DNA from: Streptomyces zhihengii
Lineage (GTDB): Bacteria > Actinomycetota > Actinomycetes > Streptomycetales > Streptomycetaceae
Direction: 5' to 3'
Assembly: GCF_016919245.1 (NCBI RefSeq)
Contig: NZ_JAFEJA010000001.1
Location: 4,020,001 to 4,084,000 of the forward strand
Length of the DNA stretch: 64,000 nt
Shown: positions 25,998 to 35,970 of the stretch, one piece after another
Numbering within the stretch: position 1 is the stretch's first letter
How the letters are laid out: every line of letters starts with the position of its first letter
Made by a program: the position numbers and the translations under genes
Notes under the pieces: model-generated
Seen by the model: only the letters and a program-made list of their open reading frames with translations
The model's database searches: none
Told to the model about the DNA's origin: nothing

Positions 25998-27803
25998 ATG
26001 GGTATTCGGAGCTTGCTGCGCAAGGTGTTCGGCCGCGATCGTGGCGGCCCGGAGGAGTCGGTGACGGCCTCCGTTCCCGCTCAGACCGAACGTACGGAAC
26101 CGGCCACCGGCACGGAGTCGGAGTCGGCGGCCTCGTCCGCGTCCGCGTCGCCGTCCGCGTCATCGACCGCGTCCGCGACGGTCCCGCCGCAGACCGCCGC
26201 GGACCGTGCGGCGGAGGAGCTCGTCTCGGCGTCCTTCGACAACCCGGCCCCGCGCTACGCCTCCCCCTCCGTCCCGGCCCAGGCGGGCCCGCCGGAGGAG
26301 GCCGCTGCCGCGGCCAAGTCCGCCGCGCCCGAGCCGGAGGCCGCCGCCGAGGCGACCGCTCCGAAGGAGCCGGCCGCGGAGGCGGCTGCGGAGGCGCCTG
26401 CGGACGCTGTCGAGGCGGAGGCCCCCAAGACGGAGACCGCGCCCGAGGCGGAGGCCGAGGCGGAGCCGGTCGCGGAGGAGCCCAAGCCGCAGGACGAGGC
26501 CCCCGCCGCCGAAGAGCCGGCTGCGGAAGCAGCCGAAGCGGACGCACCCAAGACCGAGACCGCCGCCGAGCCGGAGGCCGAAGCGGCCCCCGCCGCCGAA
26601 GAGCCGGCCGCCGAGGCCGCCAAGACCGACGCACCTGAGGCCGACACCGCCCCCGAGGCGGAAGCCGACGAGCCCAAGCCGCAGGACGAGGCACCCGCCG
26701 CCGAAGAGCCCGCCGCGGAAGCAGCCGAAGCCGACGCACCCGAGCCGAAGGCCGAAGCGGCCCCCGCCGCCGAGGAGCCCGCCGCCGAGGCCGCCAAGAC
26801 CGACGCACCTGAGGCCGACACCGCCCCCGAGCCAGTCGCGGAGGAGCCCAAGCCGCAGGACGAGGCACCCGCCGCCGAAGAGCCCGCCGCGGAAGCAGCC
26901 GAAGCCGACGCACCCGAGCCGAAGGCCGAAGCGGCCCCCGCCGCCGAGGAGCCCGCCGCCGAGGCCGACGCCCCCAAGACGGAGACCGCCCCCGAGCCGG
27001 TCGCCGAGACCGAGAGCGCGGCCACCCCCGAGGCGGAAGCCGAAGCCGCCCCCGAGACCGACACCGCTCCCGAGCCGGAGGCGGAAGCCGTCGCCGAGGT
27101 CGAGGGGGACGAGGCGGTCGCGGGGAAGGCGGCCGTGGGGATCGCGCGGGTGAAGGCGCGGGCGCCGCTCGTGGTGGACGCGTACCGGACCGCCGGTGCG
27201 GCGCTCAAGGAGGCGCAGCTCACCGGCGCGCGGGCGCGGGTGTACCTCGTGCTGGACCGGTCCGGCTCGATGCGGCCGTACTTCAAGGACGGCAGCGCCC
27301 AGGGCCTCGGCGAGCAGGCGCTCGCCCTCGCCGCGCACCTCGACGAGCGGGCCACCGTCGACGTGGTGTTCTTCTCCACCGAGGTCGACGGCACCGGCGA
27401 GCTGACGCTCGACGCGCACGACGGCCGCATCGACGAGCTGCACGCCGGCCTCGGCCGGATGGGCCGCACCAACTACCACCTCGCCGTGGAGCGGGTGCTC
27501 GCGCTGCACGCCGAGGCCGACACGGACGCCCCCGCGTTCGTGATCTTCCAGACGGACGGCGCCCCGGAGTCGAAGACGGCCGCCACCGCGGCGCTCGCGG
27601 AGGCTGCGGACCGCCCGGTGTTCTGGCAGTTCGTCGCCTGGGGCGAGCACGACGCCAAGGCGTTCGACTACCTGCGCAAGCTCTCCGTCCCGAACGCCGG
27701 CTTCTTCCCCGCCGGCCCGGCGCCCCGTGAGCTCACGGACGCCGAGCTGTACGCGGGTCTGCTGGAGGGCCTCGCGCCCTGGCTGGCGGCGCGCGGCGCC
27801 TGA
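25998..27803 (+). CDS. VWA-domain protein with long Ala/Glu/Pro repeat region (TerF-like)
   Basis: A 601-residue protein. It starts [17 protein letters not shown], runs through a long acidic low-complexity region (about 40-385), and ends in a von Willebrand A domain (about 405-600). The domain has the MIDAS residues DRSGSM, the GRTNYH threonine and FQTDGAP aspartate, and a C-terminal [23 protein letters not shown]. The VWA sequence resembles the TerF-type proteins of tellurite/stress-resistance loci. No ter genes are nearby. There is no signal peptide, so it is probably cytoplasmic. ATG 25998 is preferred (GAAAGG upstream); ATG 25980 is an in-frame alternative. Confidence 0.82.
   Translation: MGIRSLLRKVFGRDRGGPEESVTASVPAQTERTEPATGTESESAASSASASPSASSTASATVPPQTAADRAAEELVSASFDNPAPRYASPSVPAQAGPPEEAAAAAKSAAPEPEAAAEATAPKEPAAEAAAEAPADAVEAEAPKTETAPEAEAEAEPVAEEPKPQDEAPAAEEPAAEAAEADAPKTETAAEPEAEAAPAAEEPAAEAAKTDAPEADTAPEAEADEPKPQDEAPAAEEPAAEAAEADAPEPKAEAAPAAEEPAAEAAKTDAPEADTAPEPVAEEPKPQDEAPAAEEPAAEAAEADAPEPKAEAAPAAEEPAAEADAPKTETAPEPVAETESAATPEAEAEAAPETDTAPEPEAEAVAEVEGDEAVAGKAAVGIARVKARAPLVVDAYRTAGAALKEAQLTGARARVYLVLDRSGSMRPYFKDGSAQGLGEQALALAAHLDERATVDVVFFSTEVDGTGELTLDAHDGRIDELHAGLGRMGRTNYHLAVERVLALHAEADTDAPAFVIFQTDGAPESKTAATAALAEAADRPVFWQFVAWGEHDAKAFDYLRKLSVPNAGFFPAGPAPRELTDAELYAGLLEGLAPWLAARGA
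26473..26985 (+). repeat. Imperfect tandem repeat within the VWA gene
   Basis: The element encoding [24 protein letters not shown] begins near 26478, 26670 and 26844, giving periods of 192 and 174 bp (64 and 58 codons). The second and third copies are nearly identical at DNA level, which points to recent unequal exchange. Length variation between strains is likely. Confidence 0.8.
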
Positions 27804-27822
27804 GCCGGCCCCGTACCGGCGA

Positions 27823-27871
27823 CGCCCGGCCCCGCACACCGTTCCGATTCCGGCGGGTGCGGGGCCGGGCG
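27823..27871 (+). terminator. Hairpin between the VWA gene and metG
   Basis: CGCCCGGCCCCGCAC and GTGCGGGGCCGGGCG form a perfect 15-bp stem with a 19-base loop, 20 bases after the VWA stop. It ends 65 bases before the metG ATG. Confidence 0.6.
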
Positions 27872-27936
27872 CGTTCCGGGCGGGGGCGCCCCGCGGCACG
27901 AGGAAGGGCGCTCGCGGGGCCGATAGGATTTCGGCC

Positions 27937-29556
27937 ATGGCGGCCACTGGATCCGAGAAGCAGGGGGCGAGCGCGGACGCGAAGGCGTTCTACGTGTCGA
28001 CCCCCATCTACTACGTCAACGACGCTCCTCACCTGGGCCACGCCTATACGACCGTCGCAGGCGACGTGCTCACCCGCTGGCACCGCCAGCGCGGCGAGAA
28101 GGTGTGGTACCTCACCGGCACGGACGAGCACGGTCAGAAGATCATGCGCACGGCCGAGGCGAACGACGTCACGCCCCAGGCCTGGTGCGACAAGCTCGTC
28201 GAGGAGGCCTGGAAGCCCCTCTGGGAGCACCTGGACATCGCGAACGACGACTTCATCCGCACCACGGAGAAGCGGCACACCGACCGTGTGCAGGAGTTCG
28301 TGCAGGACCTGTACGACAAGGGCGAGATCTACAAGGGCGGCTACGAGGGCCCGTACTGCGTCGGCTGCGAGGAGTACAAGCTCCCCGGCGACCTGATCGA
28401 GGCCGAGGACGGCACCAGGCTGTGCCCGATCCACAAGAAGCCGGTGGAGATCCTCAAGGAGGAGAACTACTTCTTCAAGCTCTCCGCGTACGGTCCGAAG
28501 CTGCTCGACCTGTACGCGGCGAACCCGGGCTTCATCCAGCCCGAGTCCGCCCGCAACGAGGTCGTGAACTTCGTCAAGCAGGGCCTGCAGGACCTGTCGA
28601 TCTCGCGCTCCACCTTCGACTGGGGCGTCCCCGTCCCCTGGGACGACAAGCACGTCATCTACGTGTGGGTCGACGCGCTCCTCAACTACGCGACCGCGGT
28701 CGGCTACAACGAGAACCCGGCGAAGTTCGAGGAGACGTTCCCCGCGAACGTGCACCTGGTCGGCAAGGACATCCTGCGCTTCCACGCGGTGATCTGGCCC
28801 GCGATGCTGATGGCGCAGGGGCTGCCCGTGCCGGGCCGGGTCGCGGCCAACGGCTGGCTGATGGTCGGCGGCGAGAAGATGTCGAAGTCCAACCTGACGG
28901 GCATCAAGCCGCAGGACCTGACCTCGCACTTCGGCGTCGACGCCTACCGCTGGTACTTTCTGCGCGCGATCGCCTTCGGCAGCGACGGCTCGTTCTCCTG
29001 GGAGGACTTCTCCGCCCGCTACACCTCCGAGCTCGCCAACGACTACGGCAACCTCGCCTCGCGCGTGGCCGCGATGGTCGGCAAGTACTTCGGCGGCGCG
29101 CTCCCCGGGGCCACGGCCGCGGGCGAGGCCGAGCAGGCGGTGCGGGACGGGCTGACGAAGGCGGTCGCCGAGGCCGACCGGAAGATCGGCGAGGAGCTGG
29201 ACTTCCAGGGCGGCATCCTGGCGGTCTTCGACTTCGTGAAGCAGGTCAACGGCTACATCACGGAGCAGGAGCCGTGGAAGGTCGCCAAGGACGATTGCCC
29301 CGAGGGCAGGGCCCGGCTGGCGACGATCCTGTACACGGCGGCCGAGTCGCTGCGCGCGGTCGCGGTCCTGCTGAACGCGATCATGCCGGACACGTCCCGC
29401 AAGCTGTGGGACTCGCTGGGCGCGGAGGAGTCCCTCGGCGCGCTCGCCGGGCAGCGGGTGCAGGACGCCGCCACCTGGGGGCAGCTCCCCGCCGGTGCGA
29501 CGGTGACGAAGGGCGCGGTGCTGTTCCCGCGCCTGGAGGACCCGAAGAAGGACTGA
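27937..29556 (+). CDS. metG: Methionyl-tRNA synthetase
   Basis: A 539-residue class I synthetase charging tRNA-Met in the cytoplasm. The HIGH-type motif is PHLGH (31-35) and the KMSKS motif KMSKS (314-318). The zinc knuckle reads YCVGCEEYKLPG ... LCPIHKK. It has the catalytic core plus anticodon-binding helical domain, but no C-terminal Trbp111-like dimerisation domain, as expected for the short actinobacterial form. ATG 27937 matches the family N-terminus (AFYVSTPIYYVNDAPHLGHAYTT). Confidence 0.96.
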   Translation: MAATGSEKQGASADAKAFYVSTPIYYVNDAPHLGHAYTTVAGDVLTRWHRQRGEKVWYLTGTDEHGQKIMRTAEANDVTPQAWCDKLVEEAWKPLWEHLDIANDDFIRTTEKRHTDRVQEFVQDLYDKGEIYKGGYEGPYCVGCEEYKLPGDLIEAEDGTRLCPIHKKPVEILKEENYFFKLSAYGPKLLDLYAANPGFIQPESARNEVVNFVKQGLQDLSISRSTFDWGVPVPWDDKHVIYVWVDALLNYATAVGYNENPAKFEETFPANVHLVGKDILRFHAVIWPAMLMAQGLPVPGRVAANGWLMVGGEKMSKSNLTGIKPQDLTSHFGVDAYRWYFLRAIAFGSDGSFSWEDFSARYTSELANDYGNLASRVAAMVGKYFGGALPGATAAGEAEQAVRDGLTKAVAEADRKIGEELDFQGGILAVFDFVKQVNGYITEQEPWKVAKDDCPEGRARLATILYTAAESLRAVAVLLNAIMPDTSRKLWDSLGAEESLGALAGQRVQDAATWGQLPAGATVTKGAVLFPRLEDPKKD

Positions 29557-29579
29557 GGGCCCGCACAGGGCGCATCCAC

Positions 29580-29614
29580 GGCGGCCCGGCACCGGTTCAC
29601 GGTGCCGGGCCGCC
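29580..29614. terminator. Terminator between convergent metG and L,D-transpeptidase genes
   Basis: GGCGGCCCGGCACCG and CGGTGCCGGGCCGCC form a perfect 15-bp stem with a GTTCA loop, 24 bases after metG. Confidence 0.75.
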
Positions 29615-29756
29615 GCGCGCCATACGTCGGACGCCCTGAATCGTCTTCGCGCTCCGGCGGGACCAGGTCACCCGCCGGCGGGCGCCCGCACCCGGCGGGC
29701 CCGGTCACCACCCGGCGTCGGCGTCCCGGCGGGGCCCGGCCACCGGTCGCCCGGCC

Positions 29757-30521
29757 TCAGCGCGCCAGCGTCCCGGCGGGGCCCATCACGACCACCGGGC
29801 GCAGCTCCGGGTCGAGCGCCCGCAGCAGCTCCTTCATCCGGTCGCGGTCCAGCGACACGCAGCCCTGCGTGGGGCCCCCGTGGTCGACGTGGATCCAGAT
29901 GCCGCCGCCCTTGTCGTCGCCGAGCGGGCGCGACGGGTCCAGCGGGGTGGTGCCCGCCTCGCGGTTGTAGTTCACGGCCACGACGTAGTCGAAGGACCCT
30001 TCGAGGGGCTCCCCCTCGAAGCCGCGCCCGCTGATGCTGAACAGGGACTGCCGGTCGTACGGCAGCTCGGTGCCGGGGTCGGGGAGCAGTCCGCCCGCGT
30101 CGGTGAGCCCGTAGACGCCGATCGGTGAGCGCAGGTCGCCCTGGCGGTGGTCGTCCGTCCAGCCGCGCAGCGCGTTGTGGGCGGGCCAGGGGCCCGCCGT
30201 GCGCTGCCAGCCCTTGTCCGCGTCGTGCCGGTAGAGCGCGGCGGTGGACTCGTCGGCGTCGGGCCCGCTGCCGGTGACGACGAAGACCTGGCGGGCGTCG
30301 GCCGGGATCCCGGCACGTGTGCGCGGTCCGATGCCGGGGATCTCCGCGACCGCGAGGGTCTGCGGCACGGCCGCCGCGGGCGCTTCGCCGCGCGCCCCGG
30401 TCACCGCCTTGGCGTCGGCGCCCGGGGCGGGGCCGGTGCCGGAGGTGTCCCCGCAGCCGGTGAGCAGCGCTCCGGCGCACAGGAGCACGACGGCGGAGAG
30501 GGTGCGGATGCGCGAGGACAT
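29757..30521 (-). CDS. L,D-transpeptidase-fold lipoprotein (YkuD domain)
   Basis: A 254-residue exported protein. The lipobox ALLTGC (Cys about 23) follows a hydrophobic signal segment, so it is probably a membrane-anchored lipoprotein. The YkuD catalytic region near the C-terminus reads GGIWIHVDHGGPTQGCVSLDRDRM, with the nucleophile Cys at about 221 and upstream His. The usual S/T-H-G-C is here T-Q-G-C. The family cross-links peptidoglycan stems between two meso-diaminopimelate residues; some members only bind. GIYGLTDAGGL and the preceding DLRSPIGVYGL stretch are typical of the actinobacterial YkuD subgroup. Confidence 0.83.
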   Translation of the reverse strand: MSSRIRTLSAVVLLCAGALLTGCGDTSGTGPAPGADAKAVTGARGEAPAAAVPQTLAVAEIPGIGPRTRAGIPADARQVFVVTGSGPDADESTAALYRHDADKGWQRTAGPWPAHNALRGWTDDHRQGDLRSPIGVYGLTDAGGLLPDPGTELPYDRQSLFSISGRGFEGEPLEGSFDYVVAVNYNREAGTTPLDPSRPLGDDKGGGIWIHVDHGGPTQGCVSLDRDRMKELLRALDPELRPVVVMGPAGTLAR

Positions 30522-30738
30522 GCGGGGCGGCCTTCCGGTACGGGAGCGTCCTACTCCTTGCGTTTCCAGAGTGGCAGGCCCGGGGCATTTCGCAGCTCAC
30601 GCAATGCGGTAAACAGCGATCTTCGGACAAAACGGCTGATAGGGACCGCCTTTCCGGCCCGCAGCGCCCCTCCCGTCCCCCGCCGCCGAAGCTCCGCTCC
30701 CGCCCTCGACGCCGAAGCTCCCCCGCGTCCCCCGACGC

Positions 30739-30777
30739 CGAAGGGCCCCGGGACCGTGACGGTCCCGGGGCCCTTCG
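30739..30777 (-). terminator. Terminator after aspS
   Basis: An 18-bp perfect stem (arms 30739-30756 and 30760-30777, sequence beginning CGAAGGGCCCCGGGACCG) with a TGA loop. It lies 13 bases past the aspS stop. Just upstream on the plus strand, 30682-30740, a unit starting CGCCGAAG is repeated about every 26 bases. Confidence 0.8.
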
Positions 30778-30790
30778 CAGCCTGCGGCCG

Positions 30791-32563
30791 TTACTCGCCG
30801 GGCTTGGCGACCGGCTTGCGGAGCTGGATGTTCAGCTCCCTCAGACGGGCCTCGTCGAGCTCCGTCGGGGCGCCCATCAGCAGGTCCTGCGCGTTGCCGT
30901 TGAGCGGGAAGGCGATGGTCTCGCGGATGTTCGGCTCGTCGGCGAGGAGCATCACGATGCGGTCCACGCCCGGGGCGATGCCGCCGTGCGGCGGGGCGCC
31001 GTACTCGAAGGCGCGGAGCATGCCCGCGAACTCCTGCTCGACCGTCTCGCGCGAGTAGCCCGCGATCTCGAAGGCCTTGAACATGATCTCGGGCTCGTGG
31101 TTCCGGATCGCGCCCGAGGAGAGCTCGATGCCGTTGCAGACGATGTCGTACTGCCAGCCCAGCACGTCCAGCGGGTCCTGGGTCTCCAGGGCCTCCAGGC
31201 CGCCCTGCGGCATGGAGAACGGGTTGTGCGAGAAGTCGATCTTCCCGGTGTCCTCGTCCCGCTCGTACATCGGGAAGTCCACGATCCAGGCGAAGCGGAA
31301 GACGTTCTCCTCGAAACGGCCGGCGCGCTTCGCGGCCTCGACCCGGACCGGGCCCATGATCTTGGAGACCTCGTCGAACTCGCCCGCGCCGAAGAAGATC
31401 GCGTGGCCCGGCTTCAGGCCGAGGCGCTCGGTGAGGACGGCGACGTCGTCCTCGGTGAGGAACTTCGCGATCGGGCCGGTCAGGGCGCCGCCCTCGCCGA
31501 CGCGCACCCAGGCCAGGCCCTTCGCGCCGAGGGAGACGGCGAAGTCGCCGAGCCCGTCGAAGAACTTGCGGGGCTGGTCACCGGTGTCCGGCACGGCCAG
31601 GGCACGCACGTGCTTGCCGGCGAACGCCTTGAACTCCGAGCCCTCGAAGACATCGGTGATGTCGACGAGTTCCAGGTCGGTGCGCAGGTCGGGCTTGTCG
31701 TTGCCGTACTTCAGCATCGACTCGCGGAACGGGATCCGCGGGAACGGGGAGGTGACGTGGCGGCCCCCGCCGAACTCCTCGAAGAGCTCGGTCATCAGCC
31801 GCTCGATCGGCTGGAAGACGTCCTCCTGCTCGACGAAGCTCATCTCGACGTCGAGCTGGTAGAACTCGCCCGGCGAGCGGTCCGCGCGGGCGTCCTCGTC
31901 GCGGAAGCAGGGCGCGATCTGGAAGTAGCGGTCGAAGCCGGAGATCATCAGCAGCTGCTTGAACTGCTGCGGCGCCTGCGGCAGGGCGTAGAACTTGCCG
32001 GGGTTCAGCCGGGAGGGGACGACGAAGTCGCGGGCGCCCTCGGGGGAGGTCGCGGCGAGGATCGGGGTCGCCATCTCGTTGAAGCCGAGGGACACCATCT
32101 TCGAGCGGATCGAGGCGATGACCGCGGAGCGCAGCATGATGTTGCGGTGCATGCGCTCGCGGCGCAGGTCGAGGAAGCGGTACTCGAGACGGCGCTCCTC
32201 GTTCACCCCGTCGTCGGCGTTGATGGTGAAGGGGATCTGCTTGGCCGCGCCCAGGACCTCGACCGCGGCGGCCTCGATCTCGACCTCGCCGGTGGGCAGC
32301 TCCGGGTTGACGTTCTCGGCGCCGCGCGAGACGACCTTGCCGTCCACGCGGACGACGGTCTCCTTCGTCAGCTTGTCGAGCACCTCGGCGGCGGCCGTGC
32401 CGGGGCGGGCGACGAGCTGCGTGATGCCGTAGTGGTCGCGCAGATCGATGAAGAGGATGCCGCCCAGGTCTCGGCGATTGTGCAGCCAGCCGCTCAGCCG
32501 GACGTCGGTGCCGACGTCAGAGGCGCGGAGCTCACCGCAGGTGTGGGACCTGTACCGATGCAT
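30791..32563 (-). CDS. aspS: Aspartyl-tRNA synthetase
   Basis: A 590-residue bacterial-type class II synthetase. An N-terminal OB-fold anticodon domain (1-105, [25 protein letters not shown]) precedes the catalytic core with motif 2 [25 protein letters not shown] bacterial GAD insertion follows (about 300-420), then motif 3 [28 protein letters not shown]. Because of the bacterial insertion it is not the archaeal-type enzyme. ATG at 32563 starts [12 protein letters not shown], the usual N-terminus. Confidence 0.96.
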   Translation of the reverse strand: MHRYRSHTCGELRASDVGTDVRLSGWLHNRRDLGGILFIDLRDHYGITQLVARPGTAAAEVLDKLTKETVVRVDGKVVSRGAENVNPELPTGEVEIEAAAVEVLGAAKQIPFTINADDGVNEERRLEYRFLDLRRERMHRNIMLRSAVIASIRSKMVSLGFNEMATPILAATSPEGARDFVVPSRLNPGKFYALPQAPQQFKQLLMISGFDRYFQIAPCFRDEDARADRSPGEFYQLDVEMSFVEQEDVFQPIERLMTELFEEFGGGRHVTSPFPRIPFRESMLKYGNDKPDLRTDLELVDITDVFEGSEFKAFAGKHVRALAVPDTGDQPRKFFDGLGDFAVSLGAKGLAWVRVGEGGALTGPIAKFLTEDDVAVLTERLGLKPGHAIFFGAGEFDEVSKIMGPVRVEAAKRAGRFEENVFRFAWIVDFPMYERDEDTGKIDFSHNPFSMPQGGLEALETQDPLDVLGWQYDIVCNGIELSSGAIRNHEPEIMFKAFEIAGYSRETVEQEFAGMLRAFEYGAPPHGGIAPGVDRIVMLLADEPNIRETIAFPLNGNAQDLLMGAPTELDEARLRELNIQLRKPVAKPGE

Positions 32564-32726
32564 CGTCGTTCATCCAGTCTTGGGATTCGGGGGTGGGCAA
32601 CCCTGGCAAGGTTACCGCCCGGCCCCCGCCGCTCTCCTTGACATATACGCAACACGGAGCGAGGCGGCCGTCACCTGCGGTGGGCCCGGCGGGTGGTCCC
32701 GGCACGGATCTGCCTAAAGTGAGGCA

Positions 32727-34856
32727 ATGCGCATCGAGGACGTTCTGGTCGCCCTGGCGACCGGCGTATGGCGCTGGGACCACTCCGGGACGATCACTCT
32801 CGACACCGTGGCCGCCAGACTTCTGGAACTGCCCGGCGATCCGGAGGAGGTTCCGCTGTCCGCCGTGCGCGCGCGGATCCACCCGGTGGACTGGGGGGAG
32901 CTGGACGCCGTCGTGACACGGGCGTTCGCCGAGGACACCGTCGCCGAGGCGCGGCTGCGGATCGTCGACGCCACCGGCCGGGTGCTGCGGATCGTGCGCA
33001 GCCGCGGCCGGTCGCAGGCCGGCGACGGCGGCGTCGCGCTGGTGGGCACGCTCCAGGAGGTCACCGACCAGTCCGGCGCCGCGGCCGCCCGGGCGCCGGT
33101 CACCGGCGACTGGCGGCGCTCGCGCGAGGCGTTCCTGCTGGACGCGGGCCGGGCGCTGGCGGAGGCCCGCTCCACGGAGGAGGTGCTGCGGGTCTCGGCG
33201 TCGCTGTCCATGCCCGGCTTCTCGCCCGACGGGCTCGCGGTCTTCGGGATCTCCGGGGACCGGCTGACGATCGTGGGCCACCACGGGCACGGCGCGGGCG
33301 ACGACGAGCCCTTCGCCGACATGCCCCTGGACACCGACTACCCCGCGGCCGAGGTGGTGCGCACCGGGCGGGCCATCTACCTGCCGAGCCCGGCGGGCTA
33401 CCGGAGCCGCTTCCCCGTCACCTGGCCGCTGGCGCGGCGCTTCGGCCGCGAGTCGTGGGCCTTCCTGCCGCTGATCGTCGCGGGCCGCACCATGGGCGCC
33501 TGGATGGCGGCCTTCCGGCACCCGGTGTCGTTCACGCCGGACGAGCGGTCGGTGCTCACCACGGTGGCCCGGATGCTGGCCCAGGCCCTCACCCGGGCCG
33601 GGGCCGCCGAGTCCGAGCGGGAGCTCTCGCTCGGACTCCAGCGCACCATGCTGCCGACGGTGACGCCCGGGATCCCGGGCGTCACCGTGGCCGCCCGGTA
33701 CGTGCCCACCGGCGGCGGGCTCCAGGTCGGCGGCGACTGGTACGACATGATCCCGCTGCCGGGCGGGGGCGCCACCCGTGCCGGACGGTCCCGCGGGAAC
33801 ATCGCCCTGGTCATCGGCGACGTGCAGGGCCACGACGTACGGGCCGCGGGTCTGATGGGCCAGCTGCGGATCGCGCTGCGCGCCTACGCGTCCGAGGGCC
33901 ACAGCCCCGACGCGGTGCTCTCGCGCGCCTCGCGCTTCCTGCACGGCATCACCGACACCTCCGAGGACGACGACGGGCCCCGGTTCGCCACCTGTCTGTA
34001 CCTGGAGTTCGATCCGGCGACGGGGGTGGTGGAGATCGCCCGGGCGGGCCACCCCGACCCGGGCGTGGTGACGGCGGACGGCACGGTGCTGCTGCGCGCC
34101 ACCGAGGGCGGGCTGCCGCTGGGCATCGACCCGGACACCGACTACCCGACGACACGCTTCGTGCTGGAGGCCGGCGAGACCCTGCTGATCTGCACCGACG
34201 GCCTGCTGGAGACGGGCGGCCACGACCTCGACACCGGCTGGGCCCGGCTGCGCGGGGTGCTGGAGCGACGCCGTGCGGACGGGTCGCTGGAGGAGCTGGC
34301 CGACGATCTGGTGCGGGCGGTGCACGGCCCCACCTCGCACTACACGACCGGGCCGCTGGCCGACCGGCGCGAGGACGACATCGCGCTGCTGCTGCTCACC
34401 CGCGAGGGCCAGCCGTCCCGGCGCCCCACCCGGCGCACCGCCATGAGCGTCGGCCAGGCGGAGCCGGAGCGGATCTCGGCGGCCCGCCGGCAGGTGCGGG
34501 AGCTGCTGCACGACTGGGCGGACCCGGAGCAGGTCGACTCCGCGGTGCTGATGGTCTCGGAGATGGCCACCAATGTGCTCGTCCACACCGACGGCACGGC
34601 GCTGCTGGTGGCGGAGGTCCATCACACGGACCCGGCCAGGCGGCTGCGGGTGGAGGTCTCGGACACCAGCGACGAGCTGCCGCACCGGCGCAGGCCCGGC
34701 GAGATGGCGTCGTCGGGGCGCGGTCTGGTGCTGATGGAGATGCTGGCCGACGCCTGGGGGGTGGATCCGCGCGGCACCGGCAAGTCGATCTGGTTCGAGC
34801 TCTACGAGACGTCCGGCGGCCCGGCCCCCGAGGGCGGCGGCGACGGCGTGCCGTAG
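32727..34856 (+). CDS. PAS/GAF-SpoIIE phosphatase with C-terminal HATPase (anti-sigma) domain
   Basis: A 709-residue cytoplasmic signalling protein. A PAS-like N-terminal segment (1-115) and a GAF domain (about 135-290) precede a SpoIIE-type PP2C phosphatase (about 305-550). Metal and catalytic residues there are GGDWYD, GDVQGHD and CTDGLLE. A C-terminal HATPase_c_2 domain (about 580-700) has N-box SEMATNVLVHT and G-box SGRGLVLME. The architecture is the Streptomyces partner-switching type, joining dephosphorylation of an anti-sigma antagonist with an RsbW-like kinase module in one chain. The sensor input and partners are not encoded nearby. Its last 55 bases overlap the convergent AI-2E gene. 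Confidence 0.92.
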   Translation: MRIEDVLVALATGVWRWDHSGTITLDTVAARLLELPGDPEEVPLSAVRARIHPVDWGELDAVVTRAFAEDTVAEARLRIVDATGRVLRIVRSRGRSQAGDGGVALVGTLQEVTDQSGAAAARAPVTGDWRRSREAFLLDAGRALAEARSTEEVLRVSASLSMPGFSPDGLAVFGISGDRLTIVGHHGHGAGDDEPFADMPLDTDYPAAEVVRTGRAIYLPSPAGYRSRFPVTWPLARRFGRESWAFLPLIVAGRTMGAWMAAFRHPVSFTPDERSVLTTVARMLAQALTRAGAAESERELSLGLQRTMLPTVTPGIPGVTVAARYVPTGGGLQVGGDWYDMIPLPGGGATRAGRSRGNIALVIGDVQGHDVRAAGLMGQLRIALRAYASEGHSPDAVLSRASRFLHGITDTSEDDDGPRFATCLYLEFDPATGVVEIARAGHPDPGVVTADGTVLLRATEGGLPLGIDPDTDYPTTRFVLEAGETLLICTDGLLETGGHDLDTGWARLRGVLERRRADGSLEELADDLVRAVHGPTSHYTTGPLADRREDDIALLLLTREGQPSRRPTRRTAMSVGQAEPERISAARRQVRELLHDWADPEQVDSAVLMVSEMATNVLVHTDGTALLVAEVHHTDPARRLRVEVSDTSDELPHRRRPGEMASSGRGLVLMEMLADAWGVDPRGTGKSIWFELYETSGGPAPEGGGDGVP

Positions 34857-35890
34857 CGGTCGCGCAGCTCGCCGACGACGCCGAAGGCCGCCGCCGTCAC
34901 CGGGACGGCCAGCAGCATCCCGAGGATCCCCGCGAGGCTGGCGCCGGCGGTGATCGTCAGCATCACCACGGCCGGGTGCATCTGGACGGTGCGGCTCTGG
35001 ATCATCGGCTGGAGCACATGGCCCTCCAGCACCTGCACGGCGAGCACCACCCCGAGCGCCCAGAGGGCGATGACGAAGCCCCGGTCGGCGAGCGCGACGA
35101 GCACCGCGACGGCCCCGGAGAGGAAGGCGCCGAGATAGGGGATGTAGGCGCCCACGAAGACGAGCGCGCCGAGACCGGCCGCTCCGGGCACCCGCAGGAT
35201 CAGCAGGCCCACGGTGATGCAGACGGCGTCGATCAGGGCGATGAAGGTGGTCCCGCGCATGAACCCCTCGACGGCGCCGAAGGCGCGGCGCGACATGGCC
35301 TCGGCCACGTCGCCGGTGGAGCTGGGCACGATCGAGCGCAGGGTGGTGACGGCCCGGTCGGAGTCGCGCAGGAAGAAGAAGACCAGCAGCAGGGCGAGGA
35401 CGGCGACGGCGATCATCTCGCCGACGACGCTCAGCCCGGAGATCACCCCGGAGGCGGCGGTGCCGCCGAACTTGCCGAGCAGGTCCCTGGCGTTGTGCGC
35501 GATGTCGTCCAGCGAGGTGCCGGCGGCCCCGAAGTGGTCCGCGAGGTCCTGGCCGGCCTGCCGGACGGAGGCGACGATCTGGTCGCCGGTCTCCAGCAGG
35601 GCGTGGACCACGATGTAGACGGCACCGCCGACGACGGCGAGCACGGCGGCGCAGGTCAGCCCGGCGGCGAGGGAACGCTGCACCTTCATCTTCAGCAGCC
35701 GGCGGTGCAGCGGCCCGAGCAGCGCGGTGCCGAGCAGCGCCAGCAGCACGGGGGTGACGGCGGTCTTGAGGGTGATCACGAGCCAGACGCCGACCCCGGC
35801 GACCCCGGCCACCAGCAGGGCGGCCGCGCACCAGGCGGCGAGCCTGCGGACGGGCTCGGGGAGCAGGGGCTGCGGCTGGGGACCGGTCAC
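34802..35890 (-). CDS. AI-2E family transporter
   Basis: A 362-residue membrane protein with about seven to eight helices. The N-terminal pair is at 17-60. A soluble helical loop follows (QIVASVRQAGQDLADHFGAAG ... NARDLLGKFGG). The C-terminal block has FIALIDAVCITVGLLILRVPGAAGLGALVFVGAYIPYLGAFLSGAVAVLVAL and LEGHVLQPMIQSRTVQMHPAVVMLTITAGASLAGILGMLLAVPVTAA, which is the family signature. Members include TqsA and Na+/H+ antiporter-like proteins; the cargo is unknown. Its stop lies inside the 3' end of the convergent SpoIIE gene. Confidence 0.9.
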   Translation of the reverse strand: MTGPQPQPLLPEPVRRLAAWCAAALLVAGVAGVGVWLVITLKTAVTPVLLALLGTALLGPLHRRLLKMKVQRSLAAGLTCAAVLAVVGGAVYIVVHALLETGDQIVASVRQAGQDLADHFGAAGTSLDDIAHNARDLLGKFGGTAASGVISGLSVVGEMIAVAVLALLLVFFFLRDSDRAVTTLRSIVPSSTGDVAEAMSRRAFGAVEGFMRGTTFIALIDAVCITVGLLILRVPGAAGLGALVFVGAYIPYLGAFLSGAVAVLVALADRGFVIALWALGVVLAVQVLEGHVLQPMIQSRTVQMHPAVVMLTITAGASLAGILGMLLAVPVTAAAFGVVGELRDRYGTPSPPPSGAGPPDVS

Positions 35891-35970
35891 CCTGCCACCC
35901 GATCACGCACTCACCCCCGCAGCCCGCCGGAGCGGGCCACGGGGGTGAGGGGGCGCCGGCGCCGGGCCGG

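Noticed and set aside
30791..32726. T-box or other riboswitch leader before aspS (and before metG at 27804-27936)
   Set aside because: The leaders are short and show no T-box consensus or specifier-loop layout.
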